Source of the DNA: Firmicutes bacterium UBA6113
GTDB lineage: Bacteria > Bacillota > Clostridia > Tissierellales > Sedimentibacteraceae
DNA length: 64,000 bases
Assembly (NCBI GenBank): GCA_002422545.1
Contig: DIWF01000017.1
Span: 1 to 64,000 of the forward strand
Direction: 5' to 3'
The notes beneath the pieces were generated by a model. It was not told the origin of the DNA. It ran no database searches and worked only from the letters and a program-made list of their open reading frames with translations. A program made the position numbers and the translations under genes. Shown in pieces: positions 50,940-59,782 of the stretch; position 1 is the stretch's first letter; the number at the start of each line of letters is the position of its first letter.

Positions 50940-51074
50940 TTATCTATCTTTTTTGGCAAGTAAAATCGCCTTGATTTCCTTCAAAGTCAAAAGTATTTTG
51001 TTCAATGTGAACTGCAAGCTTATTAAAATAACAAAAAACATTGTGACCAGTATAATTTTCAATTCTAAATTCAT
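50940..51074 (-). CDS. Small membrane protein (44 aa) coupled to the MFS gene
   Basis: The ATG lies 2 nt after the MFS stop codon and is preceded by CGGAG inside the MFS coding end, so translation is coupled. The product begins MNLELKIILVTMFFVILIS, one membrane span, and ends with a basic tail (LLAKKDR). No family recognised; it could be a small partner of the transporter. Confidence 0.6.
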   Translation of the reverse strand: MNLELKIILVTMFFVILISLQFTLNKILLTLKEIKAILLAKKDR

Positions 51075-51076
51075 AA

Positions 51077-52261
51077 TCACTCCGCAGTCTTTGATTTGTG
51101 TTGCTTCAAGTTAACAACAGATATTCCAACGCTTATAAAAAACACAACTGAGGAAGCAATAAACGGAAGCTTGTTTCCCCACTCATAAATGAAGCCTGAA
51201 AACAATGAGCCGAAAATCATTCCTATTGCCCTGACTGCATTGAATATTCCGGATATGAGTCCGCTTGTTCTTGAACTCTGACCATTTGTTACAATATCCT
51301 GCTGTATGGGCAAGTAAATTGCATTAAACATGAAAAATGCTATGTTGCCTGCGAAAAACGGATACATTCCTGAAATGAAAGGAACAGCTATTGCTGAAAT
51401 TCCACACAGCAACAGTACAACAATCAGCGATTTTCGTGTTTCTGTATGTCGTACAATATAAATGTTTATGGTAAAATTCACTACCAATGTTATAATTCCT
51501 ATAACTGCCTTGATTATTCCGTTGTACGAAGACCCAAGGCCCAGTGCGTCTTTCAGGTAATAATTAAAAGCATTGTCATAGGCTGTTGTGGCAAGTGAAG
51601 TCAAAAATACTGCAAACAAGAATGTTTTGAGTATTTTTGGCATTTTCCCGGCAATATTGTTGTATGACTTAAATGGATTGATGGACATGTTCAGTGAAAA
51701 TTTTGAAGTTTCCATGCTTGTTTCTTCAAGCAACATGTTTGTTAAAATACCGCAAATAATTATGGTAACTGTCTGAAGCGTTATGACAGCCAAAATGGAA
51801 ATATTGCCAATAATTCCACCTAGAAAATATCCAAATGCTGCGCCCACTGAATTACATGCAACGTAGTAAGACATATGAACTCCTCTGTCTTCATCTGTGG
51901 TGAGATCAACAAGGTACGCTAGGCTGCATACAAAAACGCCTGCGCTGAAAAACCCTGCCACTAACCTTGCAATAACTGTCATCGCAGCAGAATCTGTCAC
52001 TCCGAAAACAAACTGCGACAATGCATACACAGGCATTACAAAAGCCATGGTCTTCACCCGCCCAATGCTGTCTCCTATGCTTCCGAATACAAGTGAACCT
52101 GCAAAATAACTGAAAGACATGGCTGCATAGGACACACCGAACAAATAATCAGCAAAGCCCTTTTCTATGAACATTGTGGGCGTTATTGGATGTGCCAAGT
52201 TGCAAAATATGGAAAACAATCCATACATCAAGTACAATCTTCCTATTGATGCCTTTTTCAT
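51077..52261 (-). CDS. Major facilitator superfamily transporter
   Basis: A 394-residue protein with twelve predicted membrane spans and the MFS loop motif GSIGDSIGRVKTM between spans 2 and 3. Drug- or sugar-type exporters have this form; the substrate is unknown. A 44-residue membrane protein gene follows at once. Confidence 0.88.
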   Translation of the reverse strand: MKKASIGRLYLMYGLFSIFCNLAHPITPTMFIEKGFADYLFGVSYAAMSFSYFAGSLVFGSIGDSIGRVKTMAFVMPVYALSQFVFGVTDSAAMTVIARLVAGFFSAGVFVCSLAYLVDLTTDEDRGVHMSYYVACNSVGAAFGYFLGGIIGNISILAVITLQTVTIIICGILTNMLLEETSMETSKFSLNMSINPFKSYNNIAGKMPKILKTFLFAVFLTSLATTAYDNAFNYYLKDALGLGSSYNGIIKAVIGIITLVVNFTINIYIVRHTETRKSLIVVLLLCGISAIAVPFISGMYPFFAGNIAFFMFNAIYLPIQQDIVTNGQSSRTSGLISGIFNAVRAIGMIFGSLFSGFIYEWGNKLPFIASSVVFFISVGISVVNLKQHKSKTAE

Positions 52262-52439
52262 AAATCCTCCGGCTTAGCTATTACCTCTATGAATTATAAC
52301 ATAAAATCAAAATATTGGAATATTTTTTTGTTAAAAAAAGATAATTATCAAATTGTTAATGTATGACTAAAACTGATTAACAGCCATATGCATGGGTATA
52401 AGTATAATGGATATAAAATTTATTTCTAAGGAGGATAAA

Positions 52440-52883
52440 ATGGAAAAAATACTAGTACCCATTGACGGCTCCGAAGCTTCAAACAAAGCTGCTGCCAAGG
52501 CTGTTGACATTGCCAGAAAACTAGGAGGAAGTCTTACTTTTATAACTGTTTCGATAAATCCAATTCCACTCAAGGTATATGAGTATGAACCTTTCTGGGA
52601 TCCGGAGCTAAATGAAATGCTTGATATTATAAAAGGAATTGACAGCAAGTTGCTTGATAATACGCTTATGAAACTGAACCTTGACAATATTACTTACGAT
52701 AAAAGGTTTCTTTTTGGAACAGTTGATGAAGAAATTATTAAAGTTGCCAGAGATGAAAAATTCGATATGATTGTAATGGGAAGAAGAGGATTTTCTAAAT
52801 TTGAAAGGTTCTTTGTAGGATCAGTTACTCAAAGGGTTATTTCAGATGCCCCATGCCCCGTCTTAGTTGTTAACGAACAATAA
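52440..52883 (+). CDS. Universal stress protein UspA family
   Basis: A 147-residue alpha/beta protein with the ATP-binding pattern GRRGFSKFERFFVGS (G-x2-G-x9-G-S) and start KILVPIDGSEASNKA. The start at 52440 follows AAGGAGG; a 16-codon upstream extension has no ribosome site. Cytoplasmic stress protein, function unspecific. Confidence 0.93.
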   Translation: MEKILVPIDGSEASNKAAAKAVDIARKLGGSLTFITVSINPIPLKVYEYEPFWDPELNEMLDIIKGIDSKLLDNTLMKLNLDNITYDKRFLFGTVDEEIIKVARDEKFDMIVMGRRGFSKFERFFVGSVTQRVISDAPCPVLVVNEQ

Positions 52884-52912
52884 AAATTACAGCCAGGCCA
52901 TGGTTATATTGC

Positions 52913-52948
52913 AAAAAACAGCGTTTCATTATAGATTCGCTGTTTTTT
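52913..52948. terminator. Bidirectional terminator between uspA and the TRAP genes
   Basis: AAAAAACAGCG (52913-52923) and CGCTGTTTTTT (52938-52948) form an 11-bp stem whose ends give T-runs on both strands; genes on either side converge. Confidence 0.88.
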
Positions 52949-52978
52949 TATTAAACATAACATTTATCTGTAGTGCAT

Positions 52979-54928
52979 TTATTTAGCTAACTTACTTTTT
53001 TTAATTCTTTGTATAGCCATTATCATAGCCAATATAGCAAATCCAATAATGTCCTGGTACACATTTTCTGTTATCAGAAGAAGCGAACCTGCAAATGCAG
53101 CAATCCTTAAAACAAAATTGATTTTTCCGTTCAGATATCCTTCAGCTGCAGCTCCTATCATAAATACTCCAATCATAGAAGTTATTACTACACGTATTGC
53201 TATTAATGGTGTGGTATCAATAAGAAGCAATGATGTGTTGTAAACAAACATATAAGGTACAATGAATCCTGCAAGTGCAAGTTTCACTGACTGAAGCCCT
53301 GTCTTCATTGGGTCTCCCCCTGATATTCCTGCAGCTGCAAATGATGCAAGCGCAACAGGTGGTGTCAGGTTTGCAAACATTGCATAGTAGAACACGAACA
53401 TGTGAGCTGCTATGTCAGGAACTCCAAGCTGAATAAGAGCAGGAGCCGCCATTGTTGCAGTAATCAAGTACGCAGGTATAGAAGGAAGTCCCATTCCAAG
53501 TATCATACATGTAACCATTGTAAGTACAAGAGTTGCCATGAGGTTTGATTTGCCAAGAAGTATGATGGCATTGGCCATATTAAGCCCGAATCCTGTAAGG
53601 CTAACAACACCGATGATTATTCCCACAACAGCACATGCAACGGCAACCGATACTGTTGAGCGTGTTCCTTCTTCAAAGGCATCCAGCAGATCCTTCATGC
53701 TCATTCTTGTTTCTTTTTTCATCATGCTGATTGCTATGGTCACAACAATAGTAAGGAACGCTGAGAATATAACAGTCTTACCGCTGAAAAGAAGCATGTA
53801 TAAGAGAAATATTATAGGTATTATCAGGTGTCCTCTGGTCTTCATAACATCGCTGACCTTTGGAAGCTCTTCTTTAGGAACACCAACCAAGTTGTTCTTG
53901 TTGGCTCTTAATTGGACCTGCACCATTATTCCGAAATAGTAAAGAAGTGCAGGTATTGCAGCGCTTACTACTATAACCCCGTATTTCACCCCAAGCATCT
54001 CTGCCATTATGAACGCTGCAGCGCCCATAATAGGCGGCAGAAGCTGCCCCCCAACCGATGCAGTGGCCTCTACTGACCCGGCAAATTCTTTGCTATATCC
54101 TGTCTTTTTCATGAGAGAAATTGTGAACGTACCTGTAGTAACAACATTTGCTACGGCAGAACCGTTGATGCTACCTAAAAATCCGCTTGCAATTACAGCA
54201 ACTTTTGCTGGTCCTCCCTTCGTATGTCCAGCGAGAGCAAGGGCTATGTCATTGAAGAACTGTCCCATGCCCGATTTGTTCATAACTGAGCCGAACAGTA
54301 TGAACAGGAATATATAGCTTGCAGCAACATTTACGCTTGTTCCGTAAATTCCTTCTGTATTTATGAAAATATGGTTAACGAGTTTTGTCCAGTTGTATCC
54401 CCTGTGAGTGAAAATCCCTGGCATGTCCTTGCCGAACAAACCGTAAAGAATAAACAGCAAGCTTAAAATTACCAGAGGCCATCCGGAAATTCTTCTTGAA
54501 GCCTCAAGAACAGTAATTATGAGCATTGTTCCCATGATGATGTCCATAGTGTTCGGCATACCCATTCTGTTGATAAAATTCTCGTAATCAAACCAAACAT
54601 ATGCAGCAACAGCAACAGACATGAGTGCGAAAACCACATCGTACCAAGTTGCCTTCTTCCTGCTGCTCTTACTAGTGGCAGGATAGAGAAAGAATGTCAT
54701 GAAAAGCATCATAGCTACATGCAGAGATCTATGCTTGTGAGTTGCAGGATATCCGATGAATGATGTTGTAAAATGGTATAAAGCTATTATTATTGCAGTC
54801 CAGTATATGAATTTTGCCAAATTCTTATTTTCAAGTTTTCTTGTTTTGGATTCCTTGTCAAATTTTTCAAGTATTTCCGTTTGCTTATCTTCAATTGCTC
54901 TATTCTTGTTGTCTAGCGAAATGGCCAT
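52979..54928 (-). CDS. TRAP transporter permease, fused 4TM/12TM subunits
   Basis: A 649-residue membrane protein joining the small (DctQ-like) and large (DctM-like) TRAP subunits, as in TAXI-type systems. DctM features include GSINGSAVANVVTTGTFTISLMKKTGYSKEFAGSVEATASVGGQ-type region (about 260-305) and GLPSIPAYLI (about 490). It drives ion-coupled uptake of an organic acid delivered by the TAXI receptor. Start 54928 (GGAG 11 nt upstream) makes it overlap the DUF1850 gene by 16 nt. Confidence 0.93.
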   Translation of the reverse strand: MAISLDNKNRAIEDKQTEILEKFDKESKTRKLENKNLAKFIYWTAIIIALYHFTTSFIGYPATHKHRSLHVAMMLFMTFFLYPATSKSSRKKATWYDVVFALMSVAVAAYVWFDYENFINRMGMPNTMDIIMGTMLIITVLEASRRISGWPLVILSLLFILYGLFGKDMPGIFTHRGYNWTKLVNHIFINTEGIYGTSVNVAASYIFLFILFGSVMNKSGMGQFFNDIALALAGHTKGGPAKVAVIASGFLGSINGSAVANVVTTGTFTISLMKKTGYSKEFAGSVEATASVGGQLLPPIMGAAAFIMAEMLGVKYGVIVVSAAIPALLYYFGIMVQVQLRANKNNLVGVPKEELPKVSDVMKTRGHLIIPIIFLLYMLLFSGKTVIFSAFLTIVVTIAISMMKKETRMSMKDLLDAFEEGTRSTVSVAVACAVVGIIIGVVSLTGFGLNMANAIILLGKSNLMATLVLTMVTCMILGMGLPSIPAYLITATMAAPALIQLGVPDIAAHMFVFYYAMFANLTPPVALASFAAAGISGGDPMKTGLQSVKLALAGFIVPYMFVYNTSLLLIDTTPLIAIRVVITSMIGVFMIGAAAEGYLNGKINFVLRIAAFAGSLLLITENVYQDIIGFAILAMIMAIQRIKKSKLAK

Positions 54929-55476
54929 AAAATATATTTCTCCTTTACTTGTAATATGCATGGCTCGTGATGCGGCATGCTGCCACCATCTATGAGTACG
55001 CTGCCGTTAAGCCCTATGTTTGATAGCGCTGTATTTGAATTAATCCAATTTATTTCATTGAATATCTGATTGATATTTCTCATATATATAATTCCGTTTT
55101 CTACTGAAACCTCGCCCTTGTTTTCCGGGATGCCGGCTCCAAAACCAGCAACTGAAATGCTGGTAAGCATTAATTCATTGTTTTTCGTTACTGTATATTC
55201 TTCGTTCCAAGGTATGTGTTCAAAGGAATGAATCCATGAATATTCAATTATGTCTCCCGCTTGCACATGTGTCTTAAGATAAACTTCACCCGTAATCTGA
55301 TTAGATATAGTTAAAATTTTCATACGTCTTGTTCCTGCAAACAAAAAAACTGCAAAAACAAATAGGATGATTACAATTTTTATTCGGGATGAAGCTGTAT
55401 GCTTCATCCCTTCACTGCCAAAACTATAGCAATTATCTGCCTTGCTTTTTTCCGACATGTTCTTGTCATCTTTCAT
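54913..55476 (-). CDS. DUF1850 protein of TAXI-TRAP operons
   Basis: A 187-residue protein with one membrane span near residue 35-50 and an outer domain with VQAGDIIEYSWIHSFEHIPWNEEYTV, the family's conserved stretch (about 92-115). DUF1850 genes accompany TAXI-TRAP transporters; the function is unknown. Its ATG shares one base with the TAXI stop codon (TAATG). Confidence 0.85.
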   Translation of the reverse strand: MKDDKNMSEKSKADNCYSFGSEGMKHTASSRIKIVIILFVFAVFLFAGTRRMKILTISNQITGEVYLKTHVQAGDIIEYSWIHSFEHIPWNEEYTVTKNNELMLTSISVAGFGAGIPENKGEVSVENGIIYMRNINQIFNEINWINSNTALSNIGLNGSVLIDGGSMPHHEPCILQVKEKYILWPFR

Positions 55477-56507
55477 TACTTAATGCCTTGTTCCTCATAG
55501 TATTTAACTGCGCCTGGATGGAAAGGAATTTCAACTCCTATGTGAGAGTTCTCAAGAGATATATGCTTAGCTGCTGTTGCATGGGAAGCCTTGATGTCCT
55601 CTATGTTGTCAAATATACCCTTTGTAAGGTCATATACAACTTCATCCGGGAGATCCTTGCTAACAAGCATTATGTTTCTTACAGCGACTGTGTTTACATC
55701 AGTATCTGTTCCATATGTGTCTGCAGGAATAACTTCAGGAACAAAGAACGGATATTTATCTGTAAGATTTTTAAGACCTTCACCTTCTATTGGAACAACA
55801 ACTATGTCGGCAGCAGTTCCAAGTTCCATAACAGTCGCATTAGGAATTCCGCTTGTTACAAATACTGCATCAACCAAGCCGTTTTTCATCTGATCTATTG
55901 CTTCACCGTAGTTCAGGTAATCAACCTTGCTGTCCTCATAAGTCATGCCATGAGCTTCGTACATCATTCTCGCATTGAGTTCAACACCTGAGTTAGGAGC
56001 TCCGATGCCGACTTTTTTGCCCTTTAGGTCCTCAAATTTTGTAATTCCTGTATCTTTTGTAGTTACCAGCTGCACGTAGTTTGGATAAAGGCCCAGTATA
56101 CATCTTAAATCCTCTGCAGGTTCTTTTCCTTCAAATGCACCAAATGCGCCATATGCCTGAGCAACGGAGTCTGACATTGTTATTGCAAGTTCAGCATCTC
56201 CTGTCAAAATGAGATTAATATTTTCAACAGAAGCTCCTGTTGCCTGAGCTGAAGACTTGTACCCTAATTTATTCTGAAACACACTGGAGAAAGCTCCTCC
56301 TATGGGATAATACAAACCGCTTGTGGGACCTGTAGCAACAGTAATGAAGTATTCTCCTCTGTCTATTTCCTTAGAAGCCTCCCCTTCCTTTGTTTCTTCT
56401 GTTGTCTTGTCTGGTGCTGCAGGAGCACTTTCGCTGCTGCAAGCTGTAAATACAGTTGCTGCAATAAGTGTAACCGATAATAATAAAGCTAGTTTTTTGC
56501 GTATCAT
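55476..56507 (-). CDS. TAXI-family TRAP solute receptor (lipoprotein)
   Basis: A 343-residue receptor with signal peptide and lipobox FTAC (about 22). TAXI features: FITVATGPTSGLYYPIGGAFSSVF (about 54) and KGKKVGIGAPNSGVELNARMM (about 165). It presents substrate to the fused TRAP permease. First gene of the three-gene unit. Confidence 0.93.
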   Translation of the reverse strand: MIRKKLALLLSVTLIAATVFTACSSESAPAAPDKTTEETKEGEASKEIDRGEYFITVATGPTSGLYYPIGGAFSSVFQNKLGYKSSAQATGASVENINLILTGDAELAITMSDSVAQAYGAFGAFEGKEPAEDLRCILGLYPNYVQLVTTKDTGITKFEDLKGKKVGIGAPNSGVELNARMMYEAHGMTYEDSKVDYLNYGEAIDQMKNGLVDAVFVTSGIPNATVMELGTAADIVVVPIEGEGLKNLTDKYPFFVPEVIPADTYGTDTDVNTVAVRNIMLVSKDLPDEVVYDLTKGIFDNIEDIKASHATAAKHISLENSHIGVEIPFHPGAVKYYEEQGIK

Positions 56508-56963
56508 AATTACTCTCCTTTTATGAAATTTATTCTGAACATTTGCACAATTTTAATATATTTTTGAAGGAATGTCAAACATATATTTCATGCAAACGTT
56601 ACTAATTTATTGGTATTACGTTTTCCTTTTGATTTACTGCATTTGAACGAAAATAAATTTCATCAATTATTGTAGAAAAATGGAAAAACGTCAATTTTTA
56701 AATGAAAATTTGCAATATTGAAAAACATTTATAAAATTTGCATAATTTTACTTAGTAATATGCAAATTTTATAGCATATAAAAATAATATAGTTTTTCTA
56801 CTTACTCGAGGACAATTTATTTATTTTCTCCAAACATTCTGTATAAATGTTACTTCAATAATAGAAGCAATAAAAAAGCAACCCTCAATGAGTGTTGCTT
56901 TTTGTAATATTGATTGATTCAGTATTTAGCCTGCAAAAATTACATGAACTAATAAATATAATT
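56508..56963 (-). promoter_or_regulatory. Intergenic region upstream of the TAXI gene, with 14-bp dyad at 56731-56772
   Basis: A 456-nt AT-rich stretch without a gene. ATAAAATTTGCATA (56731-56744) and TATGCAAATTTTAT (56759-56772) form a perfect 14-bp dyad with a 14-nt spacer about 225 nt upstream of the TAXI start; a further AAAATTTGCAATA half-site lies at 56705. This may be an operator of the transporter operon; no sigma-54 element was found. Confidence 0.45.
56873..56903 (-). terminator. Terminator of the lipoprotein gene
   Basis: GCAAC..CTC-AAT-GAG..GTTGC stem with A-run before and T-run after, 60 nt downstream of the lipoprotein stop codon; works on the minus strand. Confidence 0.82.
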
Positions 56964-57740
56964 TTATCTTTCTTCTCCAAAGGCCTCTGAAAACGGATAA
57001 TCATTTATATGCTCACTTAAATAACTTTCACAGAATTCAGTTAACTTTTTGTTTGTATACTCTTCCAATGAAATATTAGGTCTTTCAATGTCATACATTT
57101 CAGCTATGGATTTTCTTACATTCATGATATTTTCAGAAACCTTCATATAAATGGTATCGTATGATATGCTGCTTCCTACTATCGCTTCTCTTATCATAAT
57201 ATCATTTACAATTTCCCATTTAAAGCCTTCCTTGTTAACTGTAATGTTAATGGTGTTTTCCACTGTGTTGTTTATATTTCTGTTTACTACATTGACAGTG
57301 AGGTCTTTTCTTACTTCTTCAATTCTTTTATTGCTGTCAATCATACCCGGAAAACCATTGTTGAACATGAGAATTTCGTACATTATCTTTGCTGTATCTA
57401 CTCCTGTTATACTCATTTCAACATAAGCTCTATCCTTAGAATCATTAAGTTCAATAGAGTTAACCTTGTATTCCATTTTGCTGGTCAGAAGTTTTAACGA
57501 ATCTGAATCCCCTATAAAATAATCAAGAAATCCTTCCCCAAATTGTTTCTTGATGGCTGATTCATCATATTCTTTAACTGCATCAAAAACCTCTGTCACT
57601 TCTTCATAAACCTTTTGTTCAGTCTTATCATCATAGACGATATCTGAAGGATTGTTGTCTATATCCTCCACATTCTCCGGACCTGAACATGCTGTTAGTA
57701 TTGCTGTAGACAAAATAAATAATAGTAATAATTTTTTCAT
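56964..57740 (-). CDS. Lipoprotein of unknown function
   Basis: A 258-residue protein with a lipoprotein signal (lipobox LTAC, Cys about 18), an acidic linker and a globular domain of alternating charged strands (EYKVNSIELNDSKDRAYVEMSITGVD). The shape is that of DUF4878/NTF2-like lipoproteins, not confirmed. Stands alone between the TAXI unit and the dipeptidase operon. Confidence 0.65.
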   Translation of the reverse strand: MKKLLLLFILSTAILTACSGPENVEDIDNNPSDIVYDDKTEQKVYEEVTEVFDAVKEYDESAIKKQFGEGFLDYFIGDSDSLKLLTSKMEYKVNSIELNDSKDRAYVEMSITGVDTAKIMYEILMFNNGFPGMIDSNKRIEEVRKDLTVNVVNRNINNTVENTINITVNKEGFKWEIVNDIMIREAIVGSSISYDTIYMKVSENIMNVRKSIAEMYDIERPNISLEEYTNKKLTEFCESYLSEHINDYPFSEAFGEER

Positions 57741-57888
57741 ATTAACCTCGATGTATTTTATATAAAGATTGTACTTTAATACATGATAAAAGTCAATTAT
57801 ACTTTGATTATTAAATTATTTTTATTTCAAATCTATATATCCTTATATATTAAAGTCATATAAATTAACACAACATTTTGATTATAAT

Positions 57889-57926
57889 AAAAAACAGCGC
57901 CCCTCATACGAGAATCGCTGTTTTTT
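57889..57926 (-). terminator. Terminator of the permease-amidohydrolase-dipeptidase operon
   Basis: AAAAAACAGCG (57889-57899) and CGCTGTTTTTT (57916-57926): same stem as the terminator at 52913, with a different loop. It lies 5 nt after the dipeptidase stop codon. Confidence 0.85.
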
Positions 57927-57930
57927 TATA

Positions 57931-58500
57931 TTAAATCTGAAAATTTAAGAACGGTGTTGGTTCAGTACTGACATCGTAGAAATGCCACCATTCTTTCTCA
58001 TAAGCCAAAAATCCAACACTCTCCATAACTTCTTTCAAATATGTCGCATTTTTCCTTCCTTCTTCTGAAGTCTTTGTACAATTAAGAGAAGCTCTTTCTG
58101 TCATATCATCAAACTCAGATGGCATAAGTAAATCATTTCCGTCTAAATCAGTTAAAGTAATATCTACACAAAGACCATTCATATGGGTTGGTCTGAATTC
58201 TTTTATCTTGCTCATATCAGGCGGCTTTGCTACAAAATCATGGTTAGGCATTATTTCCCAAAACCTAGCCTGTGCACTGATAGGTCTATATGCATCCCAG
58301 ACTTTCACCCTGTAACCTGCAGCCTTAAATATGTTTTTGGCTTTTATTAAAATTTCTGCAGTGTGCTTATCTATCCAGCATTCACCTGAATTATATACCT
58401 TTTGACCAGTAAAATTATCAGTCATTGCATATTTTAAATATATAATAAATTCATTGTCCATTTCGACTAATTTGACCAAATTTCCTTTTTCATTACACAT
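57931..58500 (-). CDS. D-Ala-D-Ala dipeptidase (VanX-like, M15 family)
   Basis: A 189-residue M15D peptidase. Zinc ligands are in THMNGLCVDITL (H and D seven apart) and in the EKEWWHFYD end, where E is the catalytic residue and H a ligand. VanX-type enzymes cleave D,D-dipeptides. No signal peptide. No vanHA genes are nearby, and the operon context (permease, M20 enzyme) suggests catabolic dipeptide use, not glycopeptide resistance. The GGAG is 14 nt from the ATG, a weak start. Confidence 0.85.
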   Translation of the reverse strand: MCNEKGNLVKLVEMDNEFIIYLKYAMTDNFTGQKVYNSGECWIDKHTAEILIKAKNIFKAAGYRVKVWDAYRPISAQARFWEIMPNHDFVAKPPDMSKIKEFRPTHMNGLCVDITLTDLDGNDLLMPSEFDDMTERASLNCTKTSEEGRKNATYLKEVMESVGFLAYEKEWWHFYDVSTEPTPFLNFQI

Positions 58501-58509
58501 ATTATAAAT

Positions 58510-59697
58510 TTACGCTCCTTTATTAAGCAATGAAATAACATTTTCAACTTGAAGCTTTACTCCAAGCATCATGCAATTTTCATCAATAGTAAATTGAGGA
58601 TGGTGCAAGTCTACCCTAGCCCCATTTTGTGGATTATGGCAACCCAAATGAAAATAACATGCAGGTTTATTCATTGCAAAATAAGAAAAATCCTCACAAC
58701 TTAAATCAGGGTATTCTTCCAATACTACACCTTTTTCACCAACAAGATGCTTCGCATTCTTTTCTGCCACTCTAGTAACTTCATCATTATTAATAAGAGG
58801 ACTATAGCTTTCAGTAACATTGAATTCTATTTGTGCTCCCATTGCTTTACCTATGTTCTCGCAAATTGTTCTTATTTTTTCACGTACGCTTAATCTTGTA
58901 TCTTGATCCAATGTCCTTATTATACCTTCAAGCCTTGTATTGTCAGCAATTTGATTTCTAATAGTGCCACCTTTTATCATCCCAAAAGTACATACTGCAG
59001 AATTCAAAGGAGAAACATTCCTACTTATTACTGTTTGTACTGTGTTTATAATGTTGGCTGCAACGGCAATAGTATCGATTCCTTCATTGGGATGAGCACC
59101 ATGGGCACTTTTACCTCTTATGTTCAAATCTATCATGTCAGATGCCGCATACATTTTTCCGTACCTTATACCCACTATACCAGTATCATATGCAGGGTCA
59201 ACGTGCAGCCCCAATACATAATCCACTTTAGGATTTTCCATACATCCGTCCTTTATCATCCTTGCTGCGCCTCCTATAGTTTCTTCTGCAGGCTGAAAGA
59301 AAAATTTTACATTTCCTTTCAATTCATCTTTTAACAAATTCATTATTCTTGCCGTGATTAATAGAATAGAAACATGAGAATCATGACCGCAGGCATGCAT
59401 TATGCCTTTGTTTATAGATGCAAAGTCAACATTAGTTTCCTCATCAATGGGTAATGCATCCATATCGCCCCTAAGAGCGACAACATTGCCAGGCTGATCG
59501 CCTCTAACAGTAGCAACTACACCGGTGTCGGCAACTCCTTTTATATATTCGATATTCCACTCATCCAATTTTTTACAAATATATTCTGCAGTTTCATTTT
59601 CCATTTCAGACAGCTCTGGATTTTGATGAATATGTCTTCTTATTTCTATTATTTCCTTATCAAGTTTATATTTTTTGATTATTTTATCCACATCCAT
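58510..59697 (-). CDS. M20-family amidohydrolase
   Basis: A 395-residue metal hydrolase of the M20D group (HipO/AmhX-type). Metal ligands: MHACGHDSHVS, the AEETIGGAARMI glutamates, LGLHVDP and the C-terminal HHPQFTIDE. Such enzymes remove acyl groups from amino acids or open amides. Start 59697 follows GGAG; a 12-codon extension has no ribosome site. Second gene of the unit. Confidence 0.92.
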   Translation of the reverse strand: MDVDKIIKKYKLDKEIIEIRRHIHQNPELSEMENETAEYICKKLDEWNIEYIKGVADTGVVATVRGDQPGNVVALRGDMDALPIDEETNVDFASINKGIMHACGHDSHVSILLITARIMNLLKDELKGNVKFFFQPAEETIGGAARMIKDGCMENPKVDYVLGLHVDPAYDTGIVGIRYGKMYAASDMIDLNIRGKSAHGAHPNEGIDTIAVAANIINTVQTVISRNVSPLNSAVCTFGMIKGGTIRNQIADNTRLEGIIRTLDQDTRLSVREKIRTICENIGKAMGAQIEFNVTESYSPLINNDEVTRVAEKNAKHLVGEKGVVLEEYPDLSCEDFSYFAMNKPACYFHLGCHNPQNGARVDLHHPQFTIDENCMMLGVKLQVENVISLLNKGA

Positions 59698-59782
59698 ATC
59701 ATTCTCCAAATTGTAGTATTTGCCGAGCCTCATCCTTAATAAGTTGAGAGCTCGACATTAATATCCCTATATATTCTTAGTA

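Noticed and set aside
57931..58500. Glycopeptide-resistance VanX
   Set aside because: No vanH, vanA or vanRS genes nearby; operon contains a permease and an amidohydrolase.
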